From positions 3,934,001 to 3,998,000 of the forward strand of contig NZ_JAUCBR010000004.1 of the NCBI RefSeq assembly GCF_034676725.1: a stretch of 64,000 nucleotides of DNA, written 5' to 3'. The notes beneath the pieces are model-generated. The model made no database searches and was not told the origin of the DNA. It saw only the letters and a list, made by a program, of their open reading frames with translations. Within the stretch, counting starts at the first letter, position 1. Each line of letters begins with the position of its first letter. This DNA is from Denitromonas sp. GTDB lineage: Bacteria; Pseudomonadota; Gammaproteobacteria; Burkholderiales; Rhodocyclaceae. Below are positions 45,061 through 54,727 of the stretch, in pieces. A program made the translations under genes and the position numbers.

Positions 45061-45690
45061 TCAGTTGGCCGAGGCCACCAGCGACTTGACCTTCTCGTCC
45101 TTGCCCGACTTGTTGCTGTCGTACTCATTACGCCCGGACTGCACCGAATTGAGCGACTGGACATCACCGGACACCTCGCCGCCTTCCTCGATCAGGATCT
45201 TGCCGTAGCGGATCTTGCCGCTGACCCGGCCGGTGGCGTGGATGATCAGTTGCTTGCGCGCGGTCAGTTCGCCATCGAAATTGCCGTGGATCTCGGCCAC
45301 GTCGATACCCACCTTGCCGGAAAACGCGCCTTGCTCGGCGATGCGGATCACACGGCTGTCCATGGTCGCCTCGACGCGGCCTTCGACCACCAGGGTGTCG
45401 CAGTCGAGAATCTCGGCGCCCTTGAGCTTGACGTCCGGCCCGACGATCAGCCGGCTGCCGCTGTCTTCGGTCGTGTCGTTGCGCGGCACCTCTGCCGTGG
45501 CGGACGTGTCGGGGGTGGCGGGCACGGCGGGCGTATCGGTCTGGCTGCGCATGTGGGCTCCAAAGGTTCCGGGTCGGGGGGTGGGGCGAGGCGTCGTGGC
45601 TGTCGCGCTGTTTTGGGTCGATGAGTTAAAGGGGGCGGGCGTGGGCTCGGGGGCTTCACGTTTGGGGAACAGGCCGGGTTTGTTGAACAT
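45061..45690 (-). CDS. Bactofilin family cytoskeletal protein
   Basis: 209 residues from ATG 45690, preceded by AGGAGATG. N terminus MFNKPGLFPKRE followed by a Pro/Thr-rich tail to about residue 95, then the bactofilin beta-helix (about 100-190: SRLIVGPDVKLKGAEILDCDTLVVEGRVEA, GKVGIDVAEIHGNFDGELTARKQLIIHATGRVSGKIRYGKI), then a short charged tail. Bactofilins polymerise without nucleotide and scaffold cell-wall enzymes and appendages. A sigma-54 promoter and GlrR-type sites lie directly upstream. Confidence 0.93.
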   Translation of the reverse strand: MFNKPGLFPKREAPEPTPAPFNSSTQNSATATTPRPTPRPGTFGAHMRSQTDTPAVPATPDTSATAEVPRNDTTEDSGSRLIVGPDVKLKGAEILDCDTLVVEGRVEATMDSRVIRIAEQGAFSGKVGIDVAEIHGNFDGELTARKQLIIHATGRVSGKIRYGKILIEEGGEVSGDVQSLNSVQSGRNEYDSNKSGKDEKVKSLVASAN

Positions 45691-45742
45691 CTCATCTCCT
45701 TGAACGATCGCTGCTGCGGGCGAGCACCCGCTTGGCACCGCT

Positions 45743-45760
45743 TCAGCAAACAGCATGCCA
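45743..45760 (-). promoter_or_regulatory. Sigma-54 promoter of the bactofilin gene
   Basis: On the minus strand 45760 to 45745 reads TGGCATGCTGTTTGCT. Aligned to the sigma-54 consensus TGGCACG-N4-TTGCW it differs only by T for C in the -24 block, and GG and GC keep the required N10 spacing. Transcription would start near 45734, about 44 bases before the bactofilin ATG. Confidence 0.7.
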
Positions 45761-45835
45761 CGTACAGGAAGTCATTGAATCACCGACGCTTCATCATCGC
45801 GGCCGGTCGCGCAGCGGTGTTACAGGGCAGGGCGG

Positions 45836-45853
45836 TGTCGCCGAACACCGACA
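45836..45853. promoter_or_regulatory. GlrR-type box 1
   Basis: TGTC, ten bases, GACA (TGTCGCCGAACACCGACA). The same motif is the known binding site of GlrR upstream of glmY and glmZ in enterobacteria. It lies about 80 bp upstream of the bactofilin sigma-54 promoter and is part of a larger 9-bp dyad (45832-45857). Confidence 0.65.
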
Positions 45854-45878
45854 CCGCTCTGCCCATATGCCTGCAAGC

Positions 45879-45900
45879 CGTTGTTTAACAACGTTTCTTT
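45879..45900 (+). terminator. Weak stem-loop followed by T-rich run
   Basis: CGTTGTT, T, AACAACG is followed by TTTCTTTT. It is low in GC and could end a short plus-strand transcript; it may equally be chance dyad structure in the regulatory gap. Confidence 0.25.
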
Positions 45901-45902
45901 TG

Positions 45903-45920
45903 TGTCGCCATTTGGCGACA
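45903..45920. promoter_or_regulatory. GlrR-type box 2
   Basis: TGTCGCCATTTGGCGACA fits TGTC-N10-GACA and is itself a perfect 8-2-8 palindrome, the strongest of the three sites. Its centre is 67 bp from that of box 1. Confidence 0.68.
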
Positions 45921-45996
45921 TCAAACATCGGCGCGACGCGATTCAGGACGACGGCATAGCGTCACGTTTTCATTTGCTTACCGCTTCGCGGCGGCG

Positions 45997-46014
45997 TGTC
46001 GCCTACAGTTGACA
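45997..46014. promoter_or_regulatory. GlrR-type box 3
   Basis: TGTCGCCTACAGTTGACA again fits TGTC-N10-GACA and shares the TGTCGCC half with boxes 1 and 2. It ends 26 bases before the glrK ATG, so it might also serve autoregulation of the glrK operon. Confidence 0.6.
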
Positions 46015-46040
46015 CTGTCACCCATGCCTTGGGCGGTTTC

Positions 46041-47447
46041 ATGTTTTCCCGAATGTCATTCCGGCAGATGCTGCTCGCCGGCTTCGTACTCATCGCGCTG
46101 GTGTTGAGTGCTGCCGCGTTGCAGGGTCTGCGTGTGCTCGAGTCCTTTGCCCAGCAAAGCCGCGCCGGCGCCGACACGGCGCTCGGGCTGAGCTCGGCCA
46201 CGCAGCTGCTGGCCCAACGCACGATCGATATGGAGCGCAGCGCACGGCAGTTCGTGGTGCTGGGCGACCCGGCCCTGCGCGGGCGCTATCGCGAGGCGCG
46301 CAACGACGCCGAGTCCGCGCTGACCATCTTCTTCCGCGCCGAGCCTGCCACGCTCGGCGGCATGGCCGACACCTGGCGCGCCGCCGCCGACCAGGCCGAA
46401 GCCGCACTGGTTGGCACCCCCGACGATGCCGCCTTGCGCGAAGCGCTCGACCGCCTGCACCGCATCAACGAGCGCCTGAGCGTGGAAGCCCGTCAGTGGA
46501 TCTCCATGCAAAATGCGCGCCTGCTCGATACCCTCGAGGCCAACCGGCTGCGGCTGGCATGGCAGGTGCTGCTGGCGCTGCTCGTCGCCGTGGCCCTGGC
46601 GGCCTTCTTCGGCTGGCAACTGGCACGGCCGGTCAAGCAGATCGAGGAGGGCATTGCCCGGCTCGGTGACAACCTGCTCGACGCGCCGGTCGACATCGAA
46701 GGCCCGGCCGACCTGCGCCAGGTTGGCCAGCGACTCGACTGGCTGCGCCAGCGCCTCGGCGAGCTCGAAGCCGACCGGGCGCGCATGCTGCGCCATGTGT
46801 CGCACGAGCTCAAGACACCGCTGGCCGCGCTGCGCGAAGGCATTGCACTGCTCGACGACGAGGTCACCGAACCCCTCGCCGACGGCCAGCGCGAGGTGGT
46901 CCATATCCTGCGCGACAACGCCCACCTGCTGCAGGGCCGGATCGAGGATCTGCTCGATTTCAACGCCGCCGTGTTCGACGCGCGCCGCCTCCAGCGCAGC
47001 ACCATCGCCCTGCAGGCCTTGCTGGCGCAAGTCGCCGATGGCCAGCGGCTGCAGGCCAAGTCGCGCGATGTCGACATTGCGCTGACCAGCGATGCGGCCA
47101 CCATCGATGGCGACGCGGCCAAGCTGAGCGTGGCCATTGGCAACCTGCTGGCCAACGCCATCTCGTTCAGCGCGTCGGGGGGCGTCGTTACCCTCAGGGC
47201 AACCCGCGCGGCCCGACACGTCCATATCGACTGCATCGATACCGGCCCGGGCATCGCCGAAGACGACATTCCGCGCATCTTCGACCCCTTCTTCCAGGGG
47301 CGTCGCCAGGGAGCGACACCCCGTCAGGGCAGCGGCGTCGGCCTGTCCATTGTCCGCGAGTATGTTCAGGCCCATGGTGGCCGGGTGCTGCTGCTGTCCG
47401 GCGAAGGCGGCGCCCATTTTCGAATCGAACTTCCCGTAAGCACTTGA
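46041..47447 (+). CDS. glrK: GlrK/QseE-like sensor histidine kinase
   Basis: 468 residues from ATG 46041. Membrane segments at about 9-30 and 173-193 flank a helical periplasmic domain; a HAMP region follows (ARPVKQIEEGIARLGD). The H-box MLRHVSHELKTPLAAL places the phosphorylated His at 255. ATPase boxes are NLLANAISFS, DTGPGI and GSGVGLSIV. It is followed by a lipoprotein gene and a GlrR-like regulator, the same order as glrK-qseG-glrR in enterobacteria, where this system senses envelope state. The start could also be ATG 46053. Confidence 0.88.
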   Translation: MFSRMSFRQMLLAGFVLIALVLSAAALQGLRVLESFAQQSRAGADTALGLSSATQLLAQRTIDMERSARQFVVLGDPALRGRYREARNDAESALTIFFRAEPATLGGMADTWRAAADQAEAALVGTPDDAALREALDRLHRINERLSVEARQWISMQNARLLDTLEANRLRLAWQVLLALLVAVALAAFFGWQLARPVKQIEEGIARLGDNLLDAPVDIEGPADLRQVGQRLDWLRQRLGELEADRARMLRHVSHELKTPLAALREGIALLDDEVTEPLADGQREVVHILRDNAHLLQGRIEDLLDFNAAVFDARRLQRSTIALQALLAQVADGQRLQAKSRDVDIALTSDAATIDGDAAKLSVAIGNLLANAISFSASGGVVTLRATRAARHVHIDCIDTGPGIAEDDIPRIFDPFFQGRRQGATPRQGSGVGLSIVREYVQAHGGRVLLLSGEGGAHFRIELPVST

Positions 47448-47453
47448 GCAGGT

Positions 47454-48019
47454 ATGCAAACATTCCTCCACCTCTGCCGATACTCGGCATCCGCATTCGT
47501 CTTCGGCTTGCTCGCCGGTTGCGCGCAGTTTCCGGTGGCCAACACGCTACCGGCCGATGAGCCGGTCAAGACGGCGGTACGACACGACGACGTCACGCCG
47601 CGGGCACTGCTGGCATACGGCCGGCATGTGGCCGAGCTCGACGCGGCCGGCTTCGCCAGGGAGCTGAAAGCGCTCGAAGGGCAGGGGACTGATCCGATGG
47701 GCCAGATGCGTCTCGCCCTGCTGCATGCGCAACCGCGCGCCGACGCCGACCTGGCCCGGGCAATGACGCTGCTCGACAAGTTGCTCGGCAATCGCAGCCC
47801 GGATGCCGCCAGCCTGCATCCGCTGGCGCGGATCCTGCATGTTCAGCTGTACACACGTGCCCGCCTCCTGGCCCAGAACGAAGCCCTGCTGGCCGAACAA
47901 CAGGCCGGACGGGAGGCCGTGGCCACCTTGCAACAGAAGCTGGACGCGCTGACCGCGATCGAGCGCAGCTTGCCTGCGCCCGCGCCCGCTGCGACGCGAC
48001 GCCCAACGGAGAAGCCACA

Positions 48020-48023
<4 letters not shown>
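47454..48023 (+). CDS. QseG-like outer membrane lipoprotein
   Basis: 189 residues with a lipobox LLAGC (Cys 23). The mature part is helical (ALLAYGRHVAELDAAGFARELKALEG) and ends in a coiled-coil region (LAEQQAGREAVATLQQKLDALTAIE). Sequence likeness to QseG (YfhG) is weak, but the position between kinase and regulator genes and the lipoprotein signal fit that role, which in enterobacteria is to interact with the kinase. The stop overlaps the glrR ATG. Confidence 0.72.
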
Positions 48024-49456
<1,433 letters not shown>

Positions 49457-49542
49457 AACAAGGGTGATCGGGCCGCGGTGCGGATTTGCTGTTGTCATTA
49501 GGGTTCCCGTACTTTTCGTGCTGATTGTGGCGGTTTCTCGCC

Positions 49543-49566
49543 AAGGCCCAAGAACTACCTGGCCTT
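49543..49566. terminator. Stem-loop at the kfrA-like gene end
   Basis: AAGGCC (49543-49548) pairs with GGCCTT (49561-49566) across 12 bases, next to a second small stem TGGCG/CGCCA just upstream. It sits between the converging glrR and kfrA-like genes. No T run. Confidence 0.3.
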
Positions 49567-50615
49567 CAGCGCTGATTTACTGACGGCCCGTCGGTTGTCG
49601 GTTTGGGTGTCTGGGAAATCCACGCCTGTATTTTCGCGGCAAACTGGTCGTGAGTTTCCGCCGCAGCTTGCGAAGCCGCCAAATCCAGTTGAAGACGCCG
49701 AATTTCGGCCTGATCGTTCGTTCGGTCGGCTTCAAGCTCACTATTCAGATCGTTGGCGGCTGATAGACGAGATTCCAGTTCCACCACTTGGCGCTCCAGT
49801 TGATGCAAGCGCTGTGTCGCGGAATCCAACTCTGCCTTCGCTGGCTTCAGGTCCCGTATTTCGGCTCTCGCTTCGTGCAGGGAGCGTTCTGATTGCGCCA
49901 ACTGCGACGTCAATCGAGCCCCTTCTTGGTTAATTGCTGTGATGTCGTGCTGCACTTGGAGCAGTCGGGCCCCGAGGTTCTTGAGTTCCCCCTGCAGATA
50001 CAGAACCTGCTGCTCGTGTTGCCGCTGCTCCTGTTCCCGTTGATCCTTTGATGCGGCTCGGAAGTGTTCCAGGGCTTCGCGTGCACTTGCGTGCTTCTCT
50101 TCGAGTGACCTACGGTGCTCTTCCTCTGCTTGGAGACGATCCTCCATATCGCTAATCTTCTGGTTCGCTGTCGCGTGAACCGTCATTTCGCGCTGCAGCA
50201 ACTCATTGGTGTTTTGGTGACGAACCCGTTCCTCAGCCAGATCATTCATGCATCTCTCCAAGGCTTCGCGAAGTTGGGCCGCTTCAACCTCGATCTTGCT
50301 TTGCACTTCATGTTGCTGAGACATCTCTGAAGCGTGCAGTGCGTTCAGTTCCTGGATCCGAGCGTCAGCTTCCTCATTGAGGCGGGCAGCCAATCGAGCG
50401 ACCAGGTCATGGAGAGACTCGCTGATGGCGACCTTGGCCCCTACCTTTCCACCCTCTTCTTCCTCGATTTCCTTGAGATATCGATGAATTGTTGCCTTTG
50501 ATCCGGTGTTGCCGAGTTCTTGCCGAACAGCATCGATCGACGGATAGCGGCCCAAGGCTACCAGCTTGTCCCGGGCCCGAATCACCTCTGACTTGTAGAT
50601 CCCACTGCGTGCCAT
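49566..50615 (-). CDS. KfrA-like DNA-binding coiled-coil protein
   Basis: 349 residues. The N-terminal KfrA-type DNA-binding domain covers about 1-65 (SGIYKSEVIRARDKLVALGRYPSIDAVRQELGNTGSKATIHRYLKEIE); the rest is almost wholly coiled coil, rich in Gln and Glu, to about residue 335. KfrA of plasmid RK2 is an autorepressor that also helps plasmid maintenance. The gene has visibly less GC-rich codon use than its neighbours and an AT-rich upstream region, which suggests acquisition by transfer. No other plasmid gene is beside it. Confidence 0.85.
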   Translation of the reverse strand: MARSGIYKSEVIRARDKLVALGRYPSIDAVRQELGNTGSKATIHRYLKEIEEEEGGKVGAKVAISESLHDLVARLAARLNEEADARIQELNALHASEMSQQHEVQSKIEVEAAQLREALERCMNDLAEERVRHQNTNELLQREMTVHATANQKISDMEDRLQAEEEHRRSLEEKHASAREALEHFRAASKDQREQEQRQHEQQVLYLQGELKNLGARLLQVQHDITAINQEGARLTSQLAQSERSLHEARAEIRDLKPAKAELDSATQRLHQLERQVVELESRLSAANDLNSELEADRTNDQAEIRRLQLDLAASQAAAETHDQFAAKIQAWISQTPKPTTDGPSVNQR

Positions 50616-50641
50616 GCCTGCCTCCCTTTTATTTCGTACTG

Positions 50642-50668
50642 TATTACATACTACGATATTACATACTA
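50642..50668. promoter_or_regulatory. Tandem 12-bp direct repeats in the kfrA-like promoter
   Basis: TATTACATACTA occurs twice in perfect copies, 50642-50653 and 50657-50668, three bases apart (15-bp period), starting 27 bp upstream of the KfrA-like start. The region is unusually AT-rich. By analogy with KfrA autoregulation this is the likely operator. Confidence 0.55.
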
Positions 50669-50982
50669 TCTATAAGAAACTACTAATGTAGAAAGCGCCA
50701 AATCCTCACTAGTGATAATAGTGAATTATCCATTGTCAGAATCATTGAGGCGTTGCGTCGCCCTGAAGAGTGTGTAGCGCTGGAGAATTGGGGCGCTCGT
50801 GCAGCGTGCTAAGATCACGCAGCCTTCAGGGGCACGCCAATCCTGGAAAGATCGACATCTTGTGACTGGGTCGGGTGAGGCCTAACTAACGAGCACCATG
50901 ACGGAAGTACGGCCAGCGCCGCTTCACTTGCCTTACCCGCGTCCTCGATTCTTCACGCAAAAGCAAAGCAAACACAGACGTA
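50669..50982. other. Gene-free boundary region of the accessory island
   Basis: Changes from AT-rich (with a palindrome TCACTAGTGA at 50706-50715) to GC-rich. Contains CCCTGAAG and CTTCAGGG about 60 bp apart as an inverted repeat (50761-50768 and 50822-50829). No tRNA, integrase or clear attachment site was seen. It probably holds the promoter for the HupE-like gene. Confidence 0.35.
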
Positions 50983-51726
50983 ATGAAATCAACCGTAATC
51001 GCGAGAATCGCGTTCCACGTAGGGAGAGCCGTAGCGCCCGCCCAAATCGGGCTCCACTTGCTTCTTGGCCTCGTCACAATGATCGGCGTCAGTGCCGCTC
51101 ATGCTCATGGCGTGGCGGAAGGCGACGCCCAGTTCATGCAGCAAAGCAGCGGAATGCAGTTGCTACCCTTCATCTATCTAGGCGCCAAGCACATGGTGAC
51201 GGGCTACGACCACTTGCTGTTCCTCTTGGGCGTCATCTTCTTCCTGTACCGGATGAAGGACATCAGTCTTTACGTCACCCTCTTCGCGGTCGGTCACAGT
51301 ACGACGCTGCTCTACGGCGTGCTGAGCGGCACCCACGTCAATCCTTATCTGGTGGACGCCATCATCGGGCTGTCGGTGGTCTACAAGGCGCTCGACAATC
51401 TGGGGGCCTACAAAGTGTGGTGGGGCTTCCAACCCAACACCAAGGCGGCGGTGCTCATATTCGGTTTCTTTCATGGATTCGGCCTGGCTACCAAGCTGCA
51501 GGACTTCGCCCTGCCTGAGGAAGGCCTGGTCGCCAACATTCTGGCGTTCAACGTGGGCGTCGAGATCGGTCAGGTACTGGCCTTGGGCGGCATTCTCATC
51601 GCTATGGATTTTTGGCGCCGGCACCACGCTTTCGCACAGCAGGCCTTTGCCTCCAATGTGCTACTCATGACCGCCGGCTTCGTGCTCATGGGCTATCAAC
51701 TGGCCGGCTACGTAATGACGTTCTGA
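50983..51726 (+). CDS. HupE/UreJ-like membrane protein
   Basis: 247 residues with a signal sequence ending near SAAHAHG and about six hydrophobic segments after it. YLGAKHMVTGYDHLLFLLGVIFFLY, AVGHSTTLLYG, FFHGFGLATKL and FNVGVEIGQV are the conserved HupE/UreJ blocks with membrane His and Asp/Glu residues; members transport nickel, cobalt or related ions. It is followed after 7 bp by a gene for an anchor protein, a pair that recurs in metal resistance islands. The substrate here is unknown. Confidence 0.82.
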   Translation: MKSTVIARIAFHVGRAVAPAQIGLHLLLGLVTMIGVSAAHAHGVAEGDAQFMQQSSGMQLLPFIYLGAKHMVTGYDHLLFLLGVIFFLYRMKDISLYVTLFAVGHSTTLLYGVLSGTHVNPYLVDAIIGLSVVYKALDNLGAYKVWWGFQPNTKAAVLIFGFFHGFGLATKLQDFALPEEGLVANILAFNVGVEIGQVLALGGILIAMDFWRRHHAFAQQAFASNVLLMTAGFVLMGYQLAGYVMTF

Positions 51727-51733
51727 GACGACT

Positions 51734-52327
51734 ATGATGCAAAAAAACCATCCCCATCACGAACTTCACGACATCTCCGATCTCGACCCCGACGGCCTGC
51801 CCAGTTCCCGCAGTCTTTGGAAAGCCACGGGTGTGGCTGCAGTGGTGGCCGCGGCGCTGCTGACCTTCGCCATCCTTCCAGCGGAATATGGCGTCGACCC
51901 AACCGGCGTTGGCGCGCGGCTTGGATTGACCGCACTCAACAGCACGGGCGAAGCACCCGGTGCGACGGGCAGGAGCGGTCCGGTCGAAAAGTACGACCAA
52001 CCCTACAAGACGCAGAGCGTCAGCGTGTCGCTGCAGCCACATCAGGGCGCCGAGATCAAGGCCATCATGGAGGCTAGGCAGAGTTACGTCTTTGAATGGG
52101 AAGCTGAAGGTGGTCCGGTCTATGTGGACATGCACGGTCAGCCGCCCGATGCCGACGAGCACACCTTCACCAGCTACTGGATCGAGGAATCACAGGCCAA
52201 AGCAAGTGGAAACTTCATCGCGCCGTTCAAGGGCTCACACGGCTGGTACTGGGAGAACAAGAGCGACCAAACTGTGACGATCAAGCTGAAAGTAACAGGG
52301 TTTTTCGACACGTTGTACATGCCGTGA
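51734..52327 (+). CDS. Single-pass transmembrane anchor protein
   Basis: 197 residues. A His/Asp-rich cytoplasmic N terminus (MMQKNHPHHELHDISDLDPD) precedes one membrane segment (residues 31-48). The periplasmic domain contains QSYVFEWEAEGGPVYVDMHGQPPD, YWIEESQAKASGNFIAPFKGSHGWYWENKSDQ and ends FFDTLYMP. The His and Asp clusters would suit metal binding. It lies directly after the HupE-like gene and very probably acts with it. Confidence 0.75.
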   Translation: MMQKNHPHHELHDISDLDPDGLPSSRSLWKATGVAAVVAAALLTFAILPAEYGVDPTGVGARLGLTALNSTGEAPGATGRSGPVEKYDQPYKTQSVSVSLQPHQGAEIKAIMEARQSYVFEWEAEGGPVYVDMHGQPPDADEHTFTSYWIEESQAKASGNFIAPFKGSHGWYWENKSDQTVTIKLKVTGFFDTLYMP

Positions 52328-52382
52328 TCTTGCGATTGGCAGAATTCAGCTCGTCAAAAACCCCAGTTGATTCGCTTGAGGG

Positions 52383-53744
52383 TTATTTGTCGATGAATGA
52401 CACAATCAGCCCGATCAGCGCACAGCCCGCGATGACCTGGATCACTCTTGCCTTGAATTGGAAAAGTGCGATTGCTGCACCAACTGCAATCATTGCGGCG
52501 CGCCAATCGAAAGCGCCCTCGAACCCGTCTGGCCATAGCACGTGATAGCCGAAGAACAAGGCAAGATTCAGCACTACCCCTACAACGGCTGCTGTAATGG
52601 CGGTCAAAGGGGCCGTGAATTTGATGTCGTCGTGCGTGCTCTCGATGAGCGGCCCACCGCCCAGGATGAATACGAACGACGGCAGAAAGGTGAACCAGGT
52701 GACCAGTGCCGCAGCAACGGCGCCGGCGAGGAACAATTGATCCACACCGAAAAGTGCCTTGACGTAGCCGCCGACGAAGGCGACGAAGGCCACGACCATG
52801 ATGAGCGGGCCGGGTGTGGTTTCCCCCAGCGCGAGACCATCGATCATCTGTGTTGGCGTCAGCCATCCATAGGTGCCAATGGCACCTTGATAGACATACG
52901 GCAGCACGGCATACGCGCCACCAAAGGTCAGCAAGGCGGCTTTGGTGAAAAACCAGGCCATCTGGGTCAAGGTGTGATCCCAGCCGCAGGTGCCAATGAG
53001 GATTCCCATCGGGCACAACCAGAGTACCGCGCCCGCGAAGAGTACGCTGGACAGTCGCGCCCAGGAGAATCTGGCGTGGGCAGGCACGGGCGTTTCGTCG
53101 TCGATCAACGCGCGACCGTGCGACGTGCTGCCCTTTGAATGTCCTCCGCCCGCCTTGAAGAGATCCGGTCGCATGCGGCCGCCGACAAAACCCGCTACCG
53201 CTGCGGCGGCGACAATGAGGGGGAACGGAAGGTTGAGCGCAAAGATGGCGACGAACGCGGCGGCAGCGATAGCCCACAGCACGTTGTTCTTGAGGGCACG
53301 GCTACCAATCCGGTGCGCTGCCTGGACGACGATGGCAGCCACCGCCGGCTTAATGCCGTAAAACAGGCCGGCCACCACCGGGACATCCCCGAACGCAATA
53401 TAGACCCACGACAAACCGATGAGGATGAACAGGGAGGGCAGCACGAACAATCCGCCCGCCACGATGCCACCCCAGGTGCGATGCATGAGCCAACCGATAT
53501 AGGTGGCCAGTTGTTGCGCCTCGGGACCGGGAAGAACCATGCAGTAGTTCAGCGCGTGCAGAAAGCGTCGCTCCGAGATCCAGCGCCGACGCTCAACAAG
53601 CTCCTGATGCATGATGGCAATCTGTCCGGCCGGCCCGCCAAAGCTGATGAAACCCAGCTTCAACCAGAACAGGAGCGCTTGCCAGAAGCTCACCTCGGTG
53701 GGCGATGTTTCTTGATTAGCGACGTCTGTCGCGTTGGAGTTCAT
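52383..53744 (-). CDS. chrA: Chromate transporter ChrA
   Basis: 453 residues, a long-chain CHR protein with two homologous halves and about ten to twelve membrane segments. First half: FWLKLGFISFGGPAGQIAIMHQELVERRRW and LNYCMVLPGPEAQQLATYIGWL; second half: FFTKAALLTFGGAYAVLPYVYQGA and LALGETTPGPLIMVVAFVAFVGGY. It exports chromate from the cytoplasm. It follows chrB by 5 bp on the same strand. Confidence 0.96.
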   Translation of the reverse strand: MNSNATDVANQETSPTEVSFWQALLFWLKLGFISFGGPAGQIAIMHQELVERRRWISERRFLHALNYCMVLPGPEAQQLATYIGWLMHRTWGGIVAGGLFVLPSLFILIGLSWVYIAFGDVPVVAGLFYGIKPAVAAIVVQAAHRIGSRALKNNVLWAIAAAAFVAIFALNLPFPLIVAAAAVAGFVGGRMRPDLFKAGGGHSKGSTSHGRALIDDETPVPAHARFSWARLSSVLFAGAVLWLCPMGILIGTCGWDHTLTQMAWFFTKAALLTFGGAYAVLPYVYQGAIGTYGWLTPTQMIDGLALGETTPGPLIMVVAFVAFVGGYVKALFGVDQLFLAGAVAAALVTWFTFLPSFVFILGGGPLIESTHDDIKFTAPLTAITAAVVGVVLNLALFFGYHVLWPDGFEGAFDWRAAMIAVGAAIALFQFKARVIQVIAGCALIGLIVSFIDK

Positions 53745-53749
53745 GGTGC

Positions 53750-54679
53750 CTAGTGCTTTCCAAAGTGAGTGTGAAGGCCATCGAAAATCGGCATGGCAAG
53801 CGCGAGCAGTTCATCGTCATCCGTCATGGTGTCGCGCAAGCCGGCGAGAACCGTCTCGACACCGGCAGCCTCCGGCACGCTGACCCCACCCACGTCGAGG
53901 TAATGAACCAGCGTAGCCAAACGATGCAAAGCCTGGGTCTCGAGTCCGAAGCTCGCCATCAACACCTCGAAACTCACTTTTGCGCCGACATGCGTAAAGG
54001 CAGCGCCGTCGAAGTCGAACCCAAGGGCGGACGGGGGGATGTTGGTTGGCGAATCGAGCCACAGGATTTTGGCGTCGGCATCAATGAAGCGCCGAATCAG
54101 CCACGCACAGGCCAAACGGTCCACCCAGGGGCGCTTGCGCGTTGCCCATGCACGACCCTGATAGTCTTCGATCGCGAGGCTGACGATATTGTCTTGCACC
54201 GGTCGTGGCTCATCGGGTGACAAGAGCTGCGCAACCCGGCGGTCAAGATCGTTCAACGCACTTTCCACCTGATGACGCGCTTCGCCGGGGAAAAAGTCGA
54301 TCAACATCAACTGGTCGAGGGATTTGCGCAGTTTGCGAGCACGCCGGTTTAGATCGTTCGCACGCTCCGACGCGAGTTCACTGCACGCGAGCACAATCTC
54401 ATCCTTCAGATTGCCGTATTCGTGGCTGCGGTCGAACAATGTCTCGAAACAGCCGTTCTCCGGCGCTTCAAGCCGGACAACCAGGGCCGAACCCTGCGCG
54501 GCGATCACATCCTCTGCGATCGCATCGAGGGTGCGTCGGCACTCCCGGATTTCAGGCATCAGATAAACACCATCACGCAAGACGGCTGCGCCGGACGACT
54601 TCAGGGCCCGCCACGCACGCATCCGGGCCGTCGCATTTCGTGTCGGCAGGCTGGTGATGAGCGCGATCCATTGATTCAT
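53750..54679 (-). CDS. chrB: Chromate resistance regulator ChrB
   Basis: 309 residues. N-terminal part ITSLPTRNATARMRAWRALKSSGAAVLRDGVYLMPE resembles the PadR/PaaX-like half of ChrB. The C-terminal ChrB domain contains WATRKRPWVDRLACAWLIRRFIDADAKILW and FDFDGAAFTHVGAKVSFEVLMASF. ChrB represses chr genes and releases them with chromate in Tn-borne systems. First gene of a chrBA pair, under a dyad at 54687-54704. Confidence 0.94.
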   Translation of the reverse strand: MNQWIALITSLPTRNATARMRAWRALKSSGAAVLRDGVYLMPEIRECRRTLDAIAEDVIAAQGSALVVRLEAPENGCFETLFDRSHEYGNLKDEIVLACSELASERANDLNRRARKLRKSLDQLMLIDFFPGEARHQVESALNDLDRRVAQLLSPDEPRPVQDNIVSLAIEDYQGRAWATRKRPWVDRLACAWLIRRFIDADAKILWLDSPTNIPPSALGFDFDGAAFTHVGAKVSFEVLMASFGLETQALHRLATLVHYLDVGGVSVPEAAGVETVLAGLRDTMTDDDELLALAMPIFDGLHTHFGKH

Positions 54680-54686
54680 TGGATTA

Positions 54687-54704
54687 CTCTACATATCGGT
54701 AGAG
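54687..54704. promoter_or_regulatory. Dyad upstream of chrB, candidate ChrB operator
   Basis: CTCTAC, ATATCG, GTAGAG is a perfect 6-bp inverted repeat eight bases upstream of the chrB start; a further half site TATCTAC follows. Position and symmetry suit an autorepressor operator. Confidence 0.5.
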
Positions 54705-54727
54705 ATATCTACAAGAACAACTTGAAC

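Noticed and set aside
46009..46014. TTGACA as a -35 element for glrK
   Set aside because: A matching -10 would fall on the glrK start codon; the bases are better explained as the right half of GlrR box 3.
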